64,000 nt of DNA from Melieria omissa. Taxonomy: Eukaryota; Arthropoda; Insecta; Diptera; Ulidiidae. A program made the position numbers and the translations under genes. The stretch lies in the NCBI GenBank assembly GCA_963971225.1, contig CAXARI010000124.1:310001-374000 (forward strand). Direction: 5' to 3'. The notes beneath the pieces were generated by a model. That model worked only from the letters and a program-made list of their open reading frames with translations, made no database searches and had not been told where the DNA came from. Positions 26,465-37,313 of the stretch are shown here, piece by piece (the first letter of the stretch is position 1; each line of letters starts with the position of its first letter).

Positions 26465-29400
26465 TGCTTTCTATATTGGTCCCTAACTTTTCATTATCCT
26501 TCAGGAATAATGAGCATATCGATGCGCAAGGATAACATTGAAAAACTGCCTATTACAAAATACACACTCACCACTAAAGTGCTTATAGATTCCAAACGGT
26601 ATGGGTTACGTTAATAAAAAACCCCTTCAAATGTAGCTAGAGATTGCCGCTTTATCAAATTAAATCAATAATTTGATTACTATTAGGCAATCATGAACAG
26701 ATCGATGCGCAAGAGTGACATTAAATGGCTGCCTACTGCAAAATCGATAAAATGCTTGTAAAATATGATGATTCTAGGTTTATAGAAAAAATAATAACCT
26801 TAAAACCTAGCTGGAGTTTTGAGCTTTCATAAATGGGGTCAATCTTCTCGCTATCTCAAATAATGCAGGATACTTTCGTTGTGGAAAAGTGATATCGACC
26901 ACATGATACATCTATATCAGGGGTGCCCAAAGTCTTCTTATGGAAAAGCAAAAACCAATACATTTAAAGTTGCCCAAAAAAATGCAAACAAATTAAATAA
27001 TAATAAATAATTAAATAATTAATTGAATTAGTTGAAAGCACATTGTGCATTTCGCTTGACCCTTAAAATTATAAGTGAAAAAAATATAATGTTCCCATTT
27101 GTCATTGCCGAAAGGCCAACCAATCGCCAAAACAAAAACTACAACAACAAAAGCATCTAATTTTTTTTCATACATAGAATTTCTTGAGGAAACAAAACAA
27201 AAATCCGCGCAGCCCCCACACGTGTTGCTTCGTTGCTGTCACAACAACGACTGATTGAAAGAATGCACCTCTGATCTATATAACCAATCAAATGCTTGTG
27301 GAACCTAAGTACGCACAATCACTTTAATCAAAATGGCGTCAAAATTAAGCCAGAGTGACCACCTTTCAATAATTTGGTAAATAAAAAAATATCCCACCGG
27401 CAGCATGATCGAAATTATGGCTGTTAAATCTCGACCCGTTAACGGATTTTAATAATATTATGCCTTATTATTTAGCTAGACTCGTATGCTTTCTATAATG
27501 GTATCAATCATCCTTCTATACCCCAAGGTTCGAAAGCAAATCGATTTGGAACGGTGACTTTGAAAAAATTGCTACTTGGGTGCAACCACTAAAATGCTTG
27601 TCAACACCAAATGCATAAGTGCATATTAATAATTGACCCCTTAAAATTTAGCCAGAGTCTTATGCTTTCTATATTGGTCCCTAACTTTTCATTATCCTTC
27701 AGGAATAATGAGCATATCGATGCGCAAGGATAACATTGAAAAACTGCCTATTACAAAATACACACTCACCACTAAAGTGCTTATAGATTCCAAACGGTAT
27801 GGGTTACGTTAATAAAAAACCCCTTAAAATGAAGCTAGAGATTGCAGCTTTATCAAATTAAATCAATAATTTGATTACTATTAGGCAATCATGAACAGAT
27901 CGATGCGCAAGAGTGACATTAAATGGCTGCCTACTGCAAAATCGATAAAATGCTTGTAAAATATGATGATTCTAGGTTTATAGAAAAAATAATAACCTTA
28001 AAACCTAGCTGGAGTTTTGAGCTTTCATAAATGGGGTCAATCTTCTCGCTATCTCAAATAATGCAGGAGAATTTCGTTGTGGAAAAGTGATATCGACCAC
28101 ATGATACATCTATATCAGGGGTGCCCAAAGTCTTCTTATGGAAAAGCAAAAACCAATACATTTAAACTTGCCCAAAAAAATGCAAACAAATTATTTAATT
28201 AATTGAATTAGTTGAAAGCACATTGTGCATTTCGCTTGACCCTTAAAATTATAAGTGAAAAAAATATAATGTTCCCATTTGTCATTGCCGAAAGGCCAAC
28301 CAATCGCCAAAACAAAAACTACAACAACAAAAGCATCTAATTTTTTTTCATACATAGAATTTCTTGAGGAAACAAAACAAAAATCCGCGCAGCCCCCACA
28401 CGTGTTGCTTCGTTGCTGTCACAACAACGACTGATTGAAAGAATGCACCTCTGATCTATATAACCAATCAAATGCTTGTGGAACCTAAGTACGCACAATC
28501 ACTTTAATCAAAATGGCGTCAAAATTAAGCCAGAGTGACCACCTTTCACCAATTTGGTAAATAAAAAAAATATCCCACCGGCAGCATGATCGAAATTATG
28601 GCTGTTAAATCTCGACCCGTTAACGGATTTTAATATTATTATGCCTTATTATTTAGCTACACTCGTATGCTTTCTATAATGGTATCAATCATCCTTCTAT
28701 ACCCCAAGGTTCGAAAGCAAATCGATTTGGAACGGTGACTTTGAAAAAATTGCTACTTGGGTGCAACCACTAAAATGCTTGTCAACACCAAATGCATAAG
28801 TGCATATTAATAATTGACCCCTTAAAATTTAGCCAGAGTCTTATGCTTTCTATATTGGTCCCTAACTTTTCATTATCCTTCAGGAATAATGAGCATATCG
28901 ATGCGCAAGGATAACATTGAAAAACTGCCTATTACAAAATACACACTCACCACTAAAGTGCTTATAGATTCCAAACGGTATGGGTTACGTTAATAAAAAA
29001 CCCCTTAAAATGTAGCTAGAGATTGCAGCTTTATCAAATTAAATCAATAATTTGATTACTATTAGGCAATCATGAACAGATCGATGCGCAAGAGTGACAT
29101 TAAATGGCTGCCTACTGCAAAATCGATAAAATGCTTGTAAAATATGATGATTCTAGGTTTATAGAAAAAATAATAACCTTAAAACCTAGCTGGAGTTTTG
29201 AGCTTTCATAAATGGGGTCAATCTTCTCGCTATCTCAAATAATGCAGGAGAATTTCGTTGTGGAAAAGTGATATCGACCACATGATACATCTATATCAGG
29301 GGTGCCCAAAGTCTTCTTATGGAAAAGCAAAAACCAATACATTTAAAGTTGCCCAAAAAAATGCAAACAAATTATTTAATTAATTGAATTAGTTGAAAGC

Positions 29401-31355
29401 ACATTGTGCATTTCGCTTGACCCTTAAAATTATAAGTGAAAAAAATATAATGTTCCCATTTGTCATTGCCGAAAGGCCAACCAATCGCCAAAACAAAAAC
29501 TACAACAACAAAAGCATCTAATTTTTTTTCATACATAGAATTTCTTGAGGAAACAAAACAAAAATCCGCGCAGCCCCCACACGTGTTGCTTCGTTGCTGT
29601 CACAACAACGACTGATTGAAAGAATGCACCTCTGATCTATATAACCAATCAAATGCTTGTGGAACCTAAGTACGCACAATCACTTTAATCAAAATGGCGT
29701 CAAAATTAAACCAGAGTGACCACCTTTCAATAATTTGGTAAATAAAAAAATATCCCACCGGCAGCATGATCGAAATTATGGCTGTTAAATCTCGACCCGT
29801 TAACGGATTTTAATAATATTATGCCTTATTATTTAGCTAGACTCGTATGCTTTCTATAATGGTATCAATCATCCTTCTATACCCCAAGGTTCGAAAGCAA
29901 ATCGATTTGGAACGGTGACTTTGAAAAAATTGCTACTTGGGTGCAACCACTAAAATGCTTGTCAACACCAAATGCATAAGTGCATATTAATAATTGACCC
30001 CTTAAAATTTAGCCAGAGTCTTATGCTTTCTATATTGGTCCCTAACTTTTCATTATCCTTCAGGAATAATGAGCATATCGATGCGCAAGGATAACATTGA
30101 AAAACTGCCTATTACAAAATACACACTCACCACTAAAGTGCTTATAGATTCCAAACGGTATGGGTTACGTTAATAAAAAACCCCTTAAAATGTAGCTAGA
30201 GATTGCAGCTTTATCAAATTAAATCAATAATTTGATTACTATTAGGCAATCATGAACAGATCGATGCGCAAGAGTGACATTAAATGGCTGCCTACTGCAA
30301 AATCGATAAAATGCTTGTAAAATATGATGATTCTAGGTTTATAGAAAAAATAATAACCTTAAAACCTAGCTGGAGTTTTGAGCTTTCATAAATGGGGTCA
30401 ATCTTCTCGCTATCTCAGATAATGCAGGAGAATTTCGTTGTGGAAAAGTGATATCGACCACATGATACATCTATATCAGGGGTGCCCAAAGTCTTCTTAT
30501 GGAAAAGCAAAAACCAATACATTTAAAGTTGCCCAAAAAAATGCAAACAAATTAAATAATAATAAATAATTAAATAATTAATTGAATTAGTTGAAAGCAC
30601 ATTGTGCATTTCGCTTGACCCTTAAAATTATAAGTGAAAAAAATATAATGTTCCCATTTGTCATTGCCGAAAGGCCAACCAATCGCCAAAACAAAAACTA
30701 CAACAACAAAAGCATCTAATTTTTTTTCATACATAGAATTTCTTGAGGAAACAAAACAAAAATCCGCGCAGCCCCCACACGTGTTGCTTCGTTGCTGTCA
30801 CAACAACGACTGATTGAAAGAATGCACCTCTGATCTATATAACCAATCAAATGCTTGTGGAACCTAAGTACGCACAATCACTTTAATCAAAATGGCGTCA
30901 AAATTAAGCCAGAGTGACCACCTTTCAATAATTTGGTAAATAAAAAAATATCCCACCGGCAGCATGATCGAAATTATGGCTGTTAAATCTCGACCCGTTA
31001 ACGGATTTTAATAATATTATGCCTTATTATTTAGCTAGACTCGTATGCTTTCTATAATGGTATCAATCATCCTTCTATACCCCAAGGTTCGAAAGCAAAT
31101 CGATTTGGAACGGTGACTTTGAAAAAATTGCTACTTGGGTGCAACCACTAAAATGCTTGTCAACACCAAATGCATAAGTGCATATTAATAATTGACCCCT
31201 TAAAATTTAGCCAGAGTCTTATGCTTTCTATATTGGTCGCTACATTTTCATTATCCGTCAGGAATAATGAGCATATCGATGCGCAAGGATAACATTGAAA
31301 AACTGCCTATTACAAAATACACACTCACCACTAAAGTGCTTATAGATTCCAAACG

Positions 31356-31360
31356 GTATG
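31356..31360. repeat. Target site duplication, left (GTATG)
   Basis: GTATG precedes the 5' LTR and recurs at 37314-37318. The uninterrupted satellite reads CGGTATGGGTTACG with a single GTATG, which proves the insertion site. Five base pairs is the usual BEL/Pao duplication length. Confidence 0.96.
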
Positions 31361-31549
31361 TGTTGGCTCCATTATGGCGAATTAGTTTAGAATGTTATGC
31401 TGGCAATGCCACCGTTTTCTTTTACTCTCTCTTCTGTCATAAATAAAGTTCAAACCGCATCAGTGCTGCAAAAAGAATAGTTCCTACTGCTAGTGTAAGT
31501 TCACGCTCTTGTCGCAATAATTAACAATAAAACCGCAACAACCGCAACA
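31361..31549 (+). repeat. BEL/Pao 5' LTR (189 bp)
   Basis: Starts TGTTGGCTCC and ends CCGCAACA, so it has the usual TG...CA termini. It appears identical to the 3' LTR. It is short for BEL/Pao. It contains AATAAA at 31442-31447 and 31526-31531. Confidence 0.96.
31460..31464 (+). promoter_or_regulatory. Possible initiator (TCAGT) in the 5' LTR
   Basis: TCAGT matches the arthropod initiator consensus. If transcription starts here, the AATAAA at 31526 falls inside the repeated R region, as needed for 3' processing, while the AATAAA at 31442 lies upstream in U3. No TATA box is obvious. This is inferred from sequence only. Confidence 0.4.
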
Positions 31550-31553
31550 TTTC

Positions 31554-31570
31554 TGGTCCTTCGAGCCGGA
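31554..31570 (+). other. Primer binding site, tRNA-Tyr type
   Basis: TGGTCCTTCGAGCCGGA begins 4 bases after the 5' LTR. Its reverse complement TCCGGCTCGAAGGACCA matches the 3' end of animal tRNA-Tyr including CCA, as I recall it, so minus-strand DNA synthesis is likely primed by tRNA-Tyr. Confidence 0.8.
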
Positions 31571-31785
31571 TGGGCTACTCCGCGCTGGTTTGGAATAACA
31601 TAAAGGAAACCATTCTCCTGGTCATTCATTCCGCAAAATAGAAATTAAAGCTCACGTTTTACAGCTGAAGCAACTGAGCTGACTTGACGTGAACCTAACC
31701 TCACTGCAAGGAAATCACGTGGCAAACATTCCTCGTCGTTTTCAAACGTTCATTCATTTTGTCTCGATTACGTTACTATTGCGAA
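31571..31785 (+). other. BEL/Pao untranslated leader
   Basis: This 215-bp stretch between the primer binding site and the first credible ATG shows no coding potential. It would hold the packaging signal in the genomic RNA, but no specific structure is recognisable. Confidence 0.6.
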
Positions 31786-34700
31786 ATGTCACAAGTAAAG
31801 ATCCGCGACTCGGCAGTGAATGCTTTAAAACGATATTTGCAAATAAGCAAAAGCGACTCTCGTGAATTGGATATTGAAGCCATCCAAACGCACGTGGAGC
31901 TACTTGATGAGCAATGGCGACGCTTTTGTGGAGCTCAACAGGAGGTAGAAGTGCAGTGTGGTGAGGAGTGTGCTGACATGGAAGAGCAGTCGCGCATACA
32001 AGCTGAAGAGTGGTACCATCTCGCGAAGTCCAATTTCAAACGCCTCGGAAATGCGTGCTTACAAGCTAATCCTATTAATCAGTCGGCAACAGCGTCCGCA
32101 TCGGTTCAATTACCAAAATTGAAGTTGCCCACTTTCAACGGCGAGCCTACCGATTGGCTATCTTTCTACGACGCTTTCCAAGCACTAGTGCACACGAATG
32201 AGAGCCTGTCAGACGGACAAAGGTTACATTATTTACGAGGTTGTCTAATCGGCGAGCCATTGCAGCTCGTCAGCAATTTGGCAATACGGGATGCAAATTA
32301 CAAGGAAGCGTGGAGCTTGCTGACTACACGCTACAAGGTCATGCGGGTCATCGTAGACGGCCACTTCAAGGCTATATTCGCGATCGAGAAGGCTGGCAAG
32401 GATTCTAGCAAGGCGATCAAGCATGTGCTGAATGCTACATTACAGCACGTAGGGGCGCTACGAGCTCTGGGTCGATCCGTGGATTTTTGGGACGATTGGT
32501 TGGTGCATCTGACGGTATCCAAATTAGCATTCGAGACGCGTAAGCAATGTGAGTTGTCTCTTATAAACGATCAGCTGCCATTATTTGAAGAGTTGCGAGA
32601 ATTTTTAGAAACTCGAGCGCGTTCACTTGAAATGTTACCAACAACTCCTGCAACCGCTACGACAGGCAGCAAACCATCAACAAAAAGGAGCACAAATGTG
32701 TTACATGCGATCGACGAAACAGAGAAACTAGAGCCCAAATCTCCGGCGAGTACGTCGGTATGTATCTATTGCAACGCTAATCATAGAATATACACTTGCC
32801 CAGAGTTTAGTCAACTGGATATAGCTACCCGACTGGCCGCCATCAAAAAATTAGGTGCTTGTTTGAATTGTCTTAGTAAAGGCCATCTTCAATCTAAATG
32901 TCGCAGTGTGTCGTCGTGCCATATTTGTCATCGTCGTCACCATACGTTACTACATCTCAACCGTCCTGAAAACAACGTAATGACTGACGGATTAAACGCT
33001 CATGCAGCGTCTTTCGCCCCGCAATCTGAGCCCGCCGCATCTCTATGTACATTCGCTTCTAAATATGCTACAAATCAGACTACCACGATGAGCACTGCCG
33101 CACTGCTATCTCCAGATACAACTGAACACATTTCGTCTCACCAGACAAACGCTGACCGCGCCATTTTATTGGCCACCGCTCAAATCTTCTTACAAGACCA
33201 CGCCGGTCGCAAGCAACCCGCTCGGGCTTTATTTGATAATGGCTCACATGCATCATTCGTGACAGAGTCTTGCGTCCAGCGTCTTAGGCTGCCACGCCAA
33301 TCTTCGTCGGTTTACGTCACTGGGATTGGCTCTTCTCAAGGTGGCAAAGTAAGAGGCGAGACCGCCTTGTGTCTGTCCTCGAGGTCATCAGATAAACAAT
33401 TTCGTATTCGTGCCTTGATTCTATCGAAAATAACAAATGATCTTCCCACAGCCAACGTAAAAATCTCGCTCCCGCCGCCTCTCGACAAGCTTTTCCTGGC
33501 TGATTCAAACTATGCGACGCCTGGTCCTATCGACGTCCTAATAGGTATGGATGAAATGGACAAGTTTCTCTTGCCTGACTTCCATAAGGTTGCACCGGGG
33601 AGCCCAATGGCCCAAAATACTGAGTTTGGGTGGGTACTCTTCGGCAACGCCACAAGGCCACCGGTTCCGGCTACTACCGTATCAGCGCTACATTGCGACG
33701 CTCAACTTGTGCGCATGGTCAGCAAATTTTGGGAGTTAGAAGAGTTACCAGCGAAGAAACACCTCACACCAGAAGAAAAACTTTGCGAAGATCATTTTAG
33801 CAAAACTTGTCGTCGCGCTGAAGACGGCCGTTACATCGTGCGTCTTCCATTTAAGGAAACCGCATTGCTAGGAGAATCACGAACAGCAGCATTACGTAGC
33901 CTTCTGCGAATGGAAAGGCGATTTTCGATCAACGAACAGCTGCGCGTTCAGTATTCAGCTTTTATGCAAGAGTTATTAGACATGGGTCATATGGAACTAG
34001 TTCGTGCCGCCTCATCAAAGGCATACTACATGCCGCATCACGCTGTCGTAAAGGACACGAGCTCTACCACAAAATTGAGAGTGGTATTCAACGCTTCGAT
34101 GAAAACGTCTACAGGAAATTCGCTAAATGACGTATTAATGATAGGTCCTCAACTTCAGCAAGACCTGTTCTCGATACTCGTACGTTTTCGAACGCATCGC
34201 TACGCCATAACAGGTGACATAGAGAAGATGTACAGACAAGTGTATATAGCAAAGGAGGATGTCGACTACCAACGCATAGTATGGAGAGAAACCTCGACCG
34301 ATTCGATCTCAGACTACCGCTTGCTACGCGTGACATACGGCGTCGCCGCAGCGTCTCATCTAGCGATCAGGACCTTGCATCAACTTGCTGCAGACGCGAA
34401 CGACGATTATCCAGAGGCCGCAGCAGTCATTACTCGCGATTTTTATATGGATGACTTGCTTACAGGCTCATCTGCGGCTAAAGAATTAGCAACGTTACGA
34501 CAAGATGTCTCGCGCGTTCTCTCTAGTGGTGGCTTTCAGCTACGAAAATGGGCGACGAATTGCAGTGAACTGAGGGCGGAGATACCACACACTTCTAAGC
34601 AGATCTCACACCTTTTGGCTGACGGGCATGGAGTACGCACGTTAGGCATAACGTGGAATACTGACGATGACTCTCTTTCCATATCCGTAAATTTGAAGGC

Positions 34701-37020
34701 CTTACCGCCAATACTGACAAAAAGGGTTTTTCTCTCAGACTCGAGTCAGATATTCGATCCGCTCGGCCTAATCTCTCCGTGCACCATACGTACTAAAATA
34801 TGGTTACAACAGTTATGGCGCGCTAACGTTGATTGGGATGAACCTGTGCCGCCTGATGTAGTAACGGAATGGCTAGCCCACCGGCAAGATTTACACAAAT
34901 TGTCCGCCCTACGAATCAGTCGTTGGCTAGGAACAGGACAAGCATCTGTACACACTGAATTTCATGTTTTTACTGACGCTTCGGAACGAGCTTACGCCGC
35001 CGCATTGTATTGTTGCACGCTCTATCCAAATAGAGATAGTGAAGTAGTTCTTATCGCCGCTCGTACTAAGGTCGCACCTTTAAGAAGCCCTAGTCTACCA
35101 CGCTTGGAGTTATGCGCAGCTCACCTAGGAGCGAAATTAGTAAAACAGATCCAGTTAAGTCTCGGATTCGAGTTAGACGAAATGTACGCATGGACGGATT
35201 CTACTGTCACCCTAGCTTGGTTGCAAGGCCATCCAAGTCGATGGTCAACTTTTGTTGCTAACCGCGTTGCTGATGTGCAAGAGGTTTTGCCGCCTGAACG
35301 TTGGAGACACGTACGCTCGGAGCACAATCCAGCTGACTGTGCCTCTAGAGGCGTTACGCCGTCTCATCTGCTTGCACACCCCTTGTGGTGGCATGGTCCC
35401 CATTGGTTGCGTAGCGCTAAAAGTGAATGGAAGCATCAAACGTCACAACACACAACCGAACTGGAATTGAAGAGCCGCAATCTGGCGGCGAACGTCGTCC
35501 AAACAAAAGAGTGTTGGGAACTACTCACGAGGTATTCCACTTACGCAAAACTGAGAAGAGTCACCGCTTACGTCAGGCGCTTTCTCGTTAATATACGAGC
35601 CAAAATTAAAGCAGCTACATTGTCAACTGGGTCTCTTACTTACATCGAACTAAAGGAAGCAGAACTCGCATTAATTAGGTATGTTCAATGGCATACATTT
35701 TCTAACGAAATATCTCTTTGTAGAGCGAAAAAACCGATTCCCCTAAGAAGTAGCCTTCTCCGTTTGCAACCGTTTTTGGATGATGATGGACTGCTTCGAG
35801 TCGGTGGCCGCATAAAAAATGCAGCCATCGCAAACTACACTAAACATCCGATTGTTTTGCCAAAGGGGACGCCACTCGCTCATCTCATCATTACTGACAT
35901 TCATCGCAACACATTGCACGCTGGCCCTCAGATAATGCAAGTTGTATTGCAACGTCGCTTCTGGGTCATATCCTCTCGAAATATAATTCGCAAGATTTAT
36001 CGTAACTGTGTAAGGTGCAAGCGATTAAATTCAACTTCCAGTCAACAGTTCATGGCTGAACTACCGCGTTGCCGCACGACATACAGTCGTTGCTTTCTTC
36101 GAAGCGCTGTTGATTTCGCCGGTCCGTTCAACTACAAATTCGCATATGGACGTGGATCGAAATCAACCAAGGGGTACATTTGCTCTTTCATCTGTATGTG
36201 CACAGGTGCCATGCATCTGGAGTTTGCTGGAGATCTTTCCTCGGATACGTTCCTTGGCGCCTTTAAACGTTTTGTCAATCGTAGAGGATATTGCAAGGAC
36301 ATATATTCCGATAATGGAACCAATTTTGTCGGCGCTGATAAGACCATTCGTTTGATGCTCGATCAATGCATGGCCGACCAAACTGTTTCGTCATACTTCG
36401 CTGATGCCGGTATTACTTGGCATTTCAACCCTCCGAATGCTCCCCATATGGGCGGGTATTGGGAGACCGGCATAAAGAGAGTGAAGTACCATCTGAAGAG
36501 GGCACTCGGAGAGACGCTGCTTACCTTCGAAGGCTTCTGTACTTTGTTGACCGAGATCGAGGCCTGTGTGAATTCGCGACCGCTATGTGTAAATGTATCC
36601 GACCCTACTGATTTCGAAATTCTGACGCCAGGCCATTTCATCATTGGAGAGCCTTTGAAAGGGCTGCCTGAACCTGATGCTGAAGTTTTCACTGGTACGC
36701 TTCAACAACGCTGGCGGATCATCACTCTCATTAGACAACATTTCTGGCATCGCTGGCGAGATGAATATTTAGTTAGTCTACAACGCCGCAGTAAATGGTT
36801 TCGTCAGTCGCCGAGCTTACTCGAGGGTGACATTGTGGTTCTGATGGACAAGGGTACACCCCCCACAAAATGGAAGCTGGCTAGAGTGTCGAAGTGCCAC
36901 CCAGGCAAGGATGGTCTAGTGCGAGTCGTCAGTTTGAAAACAGCTGATGGTGAATGCCTTCGCCCTATAACAAAGCTTTGTCGTTTGCCTATTGAACAAG
37001 ATATTTTTACACGAAAGTAG
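31786..37020 (+). CDS. BEL/Pao Gag-Pol polyprotein (1744 aa)
   Basis: Polyprotein that forms the particle and makes and integrates element DNA. I chose the ATG at 31786 (MSQVKIRD); the nine codons upstream are open only from a TTG. The Gag-like region (DUF1759 type) spans about residues 109-250. Three zinc knuckles follow at 326-390: CIYCNANHRIYTC, CLNCLSKGHLQSKC and CHICHRRHH. The aspartic protease motif is FDNGS with D484, where DSG or DTG is usual. Reverse transcriptase begins near residue 740 (YYMPHHAV at 747) with D811, D889 and D890 in FYMDD. RNase H residues are D1064, E1108, D1138 and D1184. The integrase zinc site is H1373, H1378, C1408, C1411 and its catalytic triad D1443, D1509, E1560. 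A C-terminal region with GDIVVLMDKG (residue 1681) follows, as in many BEL/Pao proteins. Gag and Pol are in one frame without a stop or frameshift, normal for this family. No disabling change is seen. Confidence 0.96.
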   Translation: MSQVKIRDSAVNALKRYLQISKSDSRELDIEAIQTHVELLDEQWRRFCGAQQEVEVQCGEECADMEEQSRIQAEEWYHLAKSNFKRLGNACLQANPINQSATASASVQLPKLKLPTFNGEPTDWLSFYDAFQALVHTNESLSDGQRLHYLRGCLIGEPLQLVSNLAIRDANYKEAWSLLTTRYKVMRVIVDGHFKAIFAIEKAGKDSSKAIKHVLNATLQHVGALRALGRSVDFWDDWLVHLTVSKLAFETRKQCELSLINDQLPLFEELREFLETRARSLEMLPTTPATATTGSKPSTKRSTNVLHAIDETEKLEPKSPASTSVCIYCNANHRIYTCPEFSQLDIATRLAAIKKLGACLNCLSKGHLQSKCRSVSSCHICHRRHHTLLHLNRPENNVMTDGLNAHAASFAPQSEPAASLCTFASKYATNQTTTMSTAALLSPDTTEHISSHQTNADRAILLATAQIFLQDHAGRKQPARALFDNGSHASFVTESCVQRLRLPRQSSSVYVTGIGSSQGGKVRGETALCLSSRSSDKQFRIRALILSKITNDLPTANVKISLPPPLDKLFLADSNYATPGPIDVLIGMDEMDKFLLPDFHKVAPGSPMAQNTEFGWVLFGNATRPPVPATTVSALHCDAQLVRMVSKFWELEELPAKKHLTPEEKLCEDHFSKTCRRAEDGRYIVRLPFKETALLGESRTAALRSLLRMERRFSINEQLRVQYSAFMQELLDMGHMELVRAASSKAYYMPHHAVVKDTSSTTKLRVVFNASMKTSTGNSLNDVLMIGPQLQQDLFSILVRFRTHRYAITGDIEKMYRQVYIAKEDVDYQRIVWRETSTDSISDYRLLRVTYGVAAASHLAIRTLHQLAADANDDYPEAAAVITRDFYMDDLLTGSSAAKELATLRQDVSRVLSSGGFQLRKWATNCSELRAEIPHTSKQISHLLADGHGVRTLGITWNTDDDSLSISVNLKALPPILTKRVFLSDSSQIFDPLGLISPCTIRTKIWLQQLWRANVDWDEPVPPDVVTEWLAHRQDLHKLSALRISRWLGTGQASVHTEFHVFTDASERAYAAALYCCTLYPNRDSEVVLIAARTKVAPLRSPSLPRLELCAAHLGAKLVKQIQLSLGFELDEMYAWTDSTVTLAWLQGHPSRWSTFVANRVADVQEVLPPERWRHVRSEHNPADCASRGVTPSHLLAHPLWWHGPHWLRSAKSEWKHQTSQHTTELELKSRNLAANVVQTKECWELLTRYSTYAKLRRVTAYVRRFLVNIRAKIKAATLSTGSLTYIELKEAELALIRYVQWHTFSNEISLCRAKKPIPLRSSLLRLQPFLDDDGLLRVGGRIKNAAIANYTKHPIVLPKGTPLAHLIITDIHRNTLHAGPQIMQVVLQRRFWVISSRNIIRKIYRNCVRCKRLNSTSSQQFMAELPRCRTTYSRCFLRSAVDFAGPFNYKFAYGRGSKSTKGYICSFICMCTGAMHLEFAGDLSSDTFLGAFKRFVNRRGYCKDIYSDNGTNFVGADKTIRLMLDQCMADQTVSSYFADAGITWHFNPPNAPHMGGYWETGIKRVKYHLKRALGETLLTFEGFCTLLTEIEACVNSRPLCVNVSDPTDFEILTPGHFIIGEPLKGLPEPDAEVFTGTLQQRWRIITLIRQHFWHRWRDEYLVSLQRRSKWFRQSPSLLEGDIVVLMDKGTPPTKWKLARVSKCHPGKDGLVRVVSLKTADGECLRPITKLCRLPIEQDIFTRK

Positions 37021-37111
37021 TTGTGAGGCGATATTCGAAAGTGTGTATCTTGAATATGTATATTGAATTCTTGATTTTGTTGCATTAATGTTGAACTTCG
37101 CTACCTTGTTC

Positions 37112-37124
37112 AAGGCCGGGGCTA
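37112..37124 (+). other. Polypurine-like tract before the 3' LTR
   Basis: AAGGCCGGGGCTA lies immediately upstream of TGTTGGCTCC. It is the likely plus-strand primer site by position and G richness, although it is interrupted by CC and ends in CTA, so it is not a pure purine run. Confidence 0.5.
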
Positions 37125-37313
37125 TGTTGGCTCCATTATGGCGAATTAGTTTAGAATGTTATGCTGGCAATGCCACCGTTTTCTTTTACTCTCTCTTCTG
37201 TCATAAATAAAGTTCAAACCGCATCAGTGCTGCAAAAAGAATAGTTCCTACTGCTAGTGTAAGTTCACGCTCTTGTCGCAATAATTAACAATAAAACCGC
37301 AACAACCGCAACA
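37125..37313 (+). repeat. BEL/Pao 3' LTR (189 bp)
   Basis: Same sequence and length as the LTR at 31361-31549, from TGTTGGCTCC to CCGCAACA, followed by the GTATG duplicate. No differences between the two LTRs were found on reading, pointing to recent insertion. Confidence 0.96.

Larger units (their letters stand above)
1..31360. repeat. Satellite HOR array, left block (U1 to start of U29)
   Basis: Direct tandem repeats, all in the same orientation. Unit starts, at landmark TGCTTTCTAT of monomer A, are 1, 1171, 2351, 3529, 4695, 5876, 7056, 8236 (187 bp), 8423, 9603, 10785, 11951, 13131, 14312, 15494 (793 bp), 16287, 17486, 18666, 19864, 21044, 22242, 23440, 24620, 25802 (663 bp), 26465, 27663, 28844, 30024 and 31222 (interrupted by the BEL element). 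Full units are 1166-1199 bp and differ by scattered substitutions and a few shared indels. Three subtypes stand out. U1, U4 and U11 have a longer MITE (+16 bp) and lack about 30 bp of the monomer C tail. Units from U16 onward often carry an extra 18 bp AT-rich insertion in the MITE. U23 carries the TACAGG variant of the A/B boundary. No gene is supported here; the 64-102 codon open frames are repeat-borne and most begin at TTG. Confidence 0.97.
31361..37313 (+). mobile_element. Intact BEL/Pao LTR retrotransposon (5953 bp)
   Basis: The complete element lies in monomer A of U29, flanked by the 5-bp target duplication GTATG (31356-31360 and 37314-37318). Its order is LTR, primer binding site, leader, one long Gag-Pol frame, polypurine-like tract and LTR. 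The two 189-bp LTRs appear identical base for base and the coding frame is open throughout, so insertion was recent and the copy may be autonomous. Protein motifs (three zinc knuckles, an FYMDD reverse transcriptase box, and RNase H before integrase) place it in BEL/Pao rather than Gypsy or Copia. There is no envelope gene: only 104 bp separate the stop codon from the 3' LTR. GC content is clearly higher than in the surrounding satellite. Confidence 0.97.

Noticed and set aside
36363..36692. Antisense and alternate-frame open frames within the polyprotein gene
   Set aside because: They are shadows of the intact Gag-Pol frame and show no independent features.
37021..37124. Envelope-like gene downstream of Pol
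   Set aside because: Only 104 bp lie between the stop codon and the 3' LTR, with no open frame of use.
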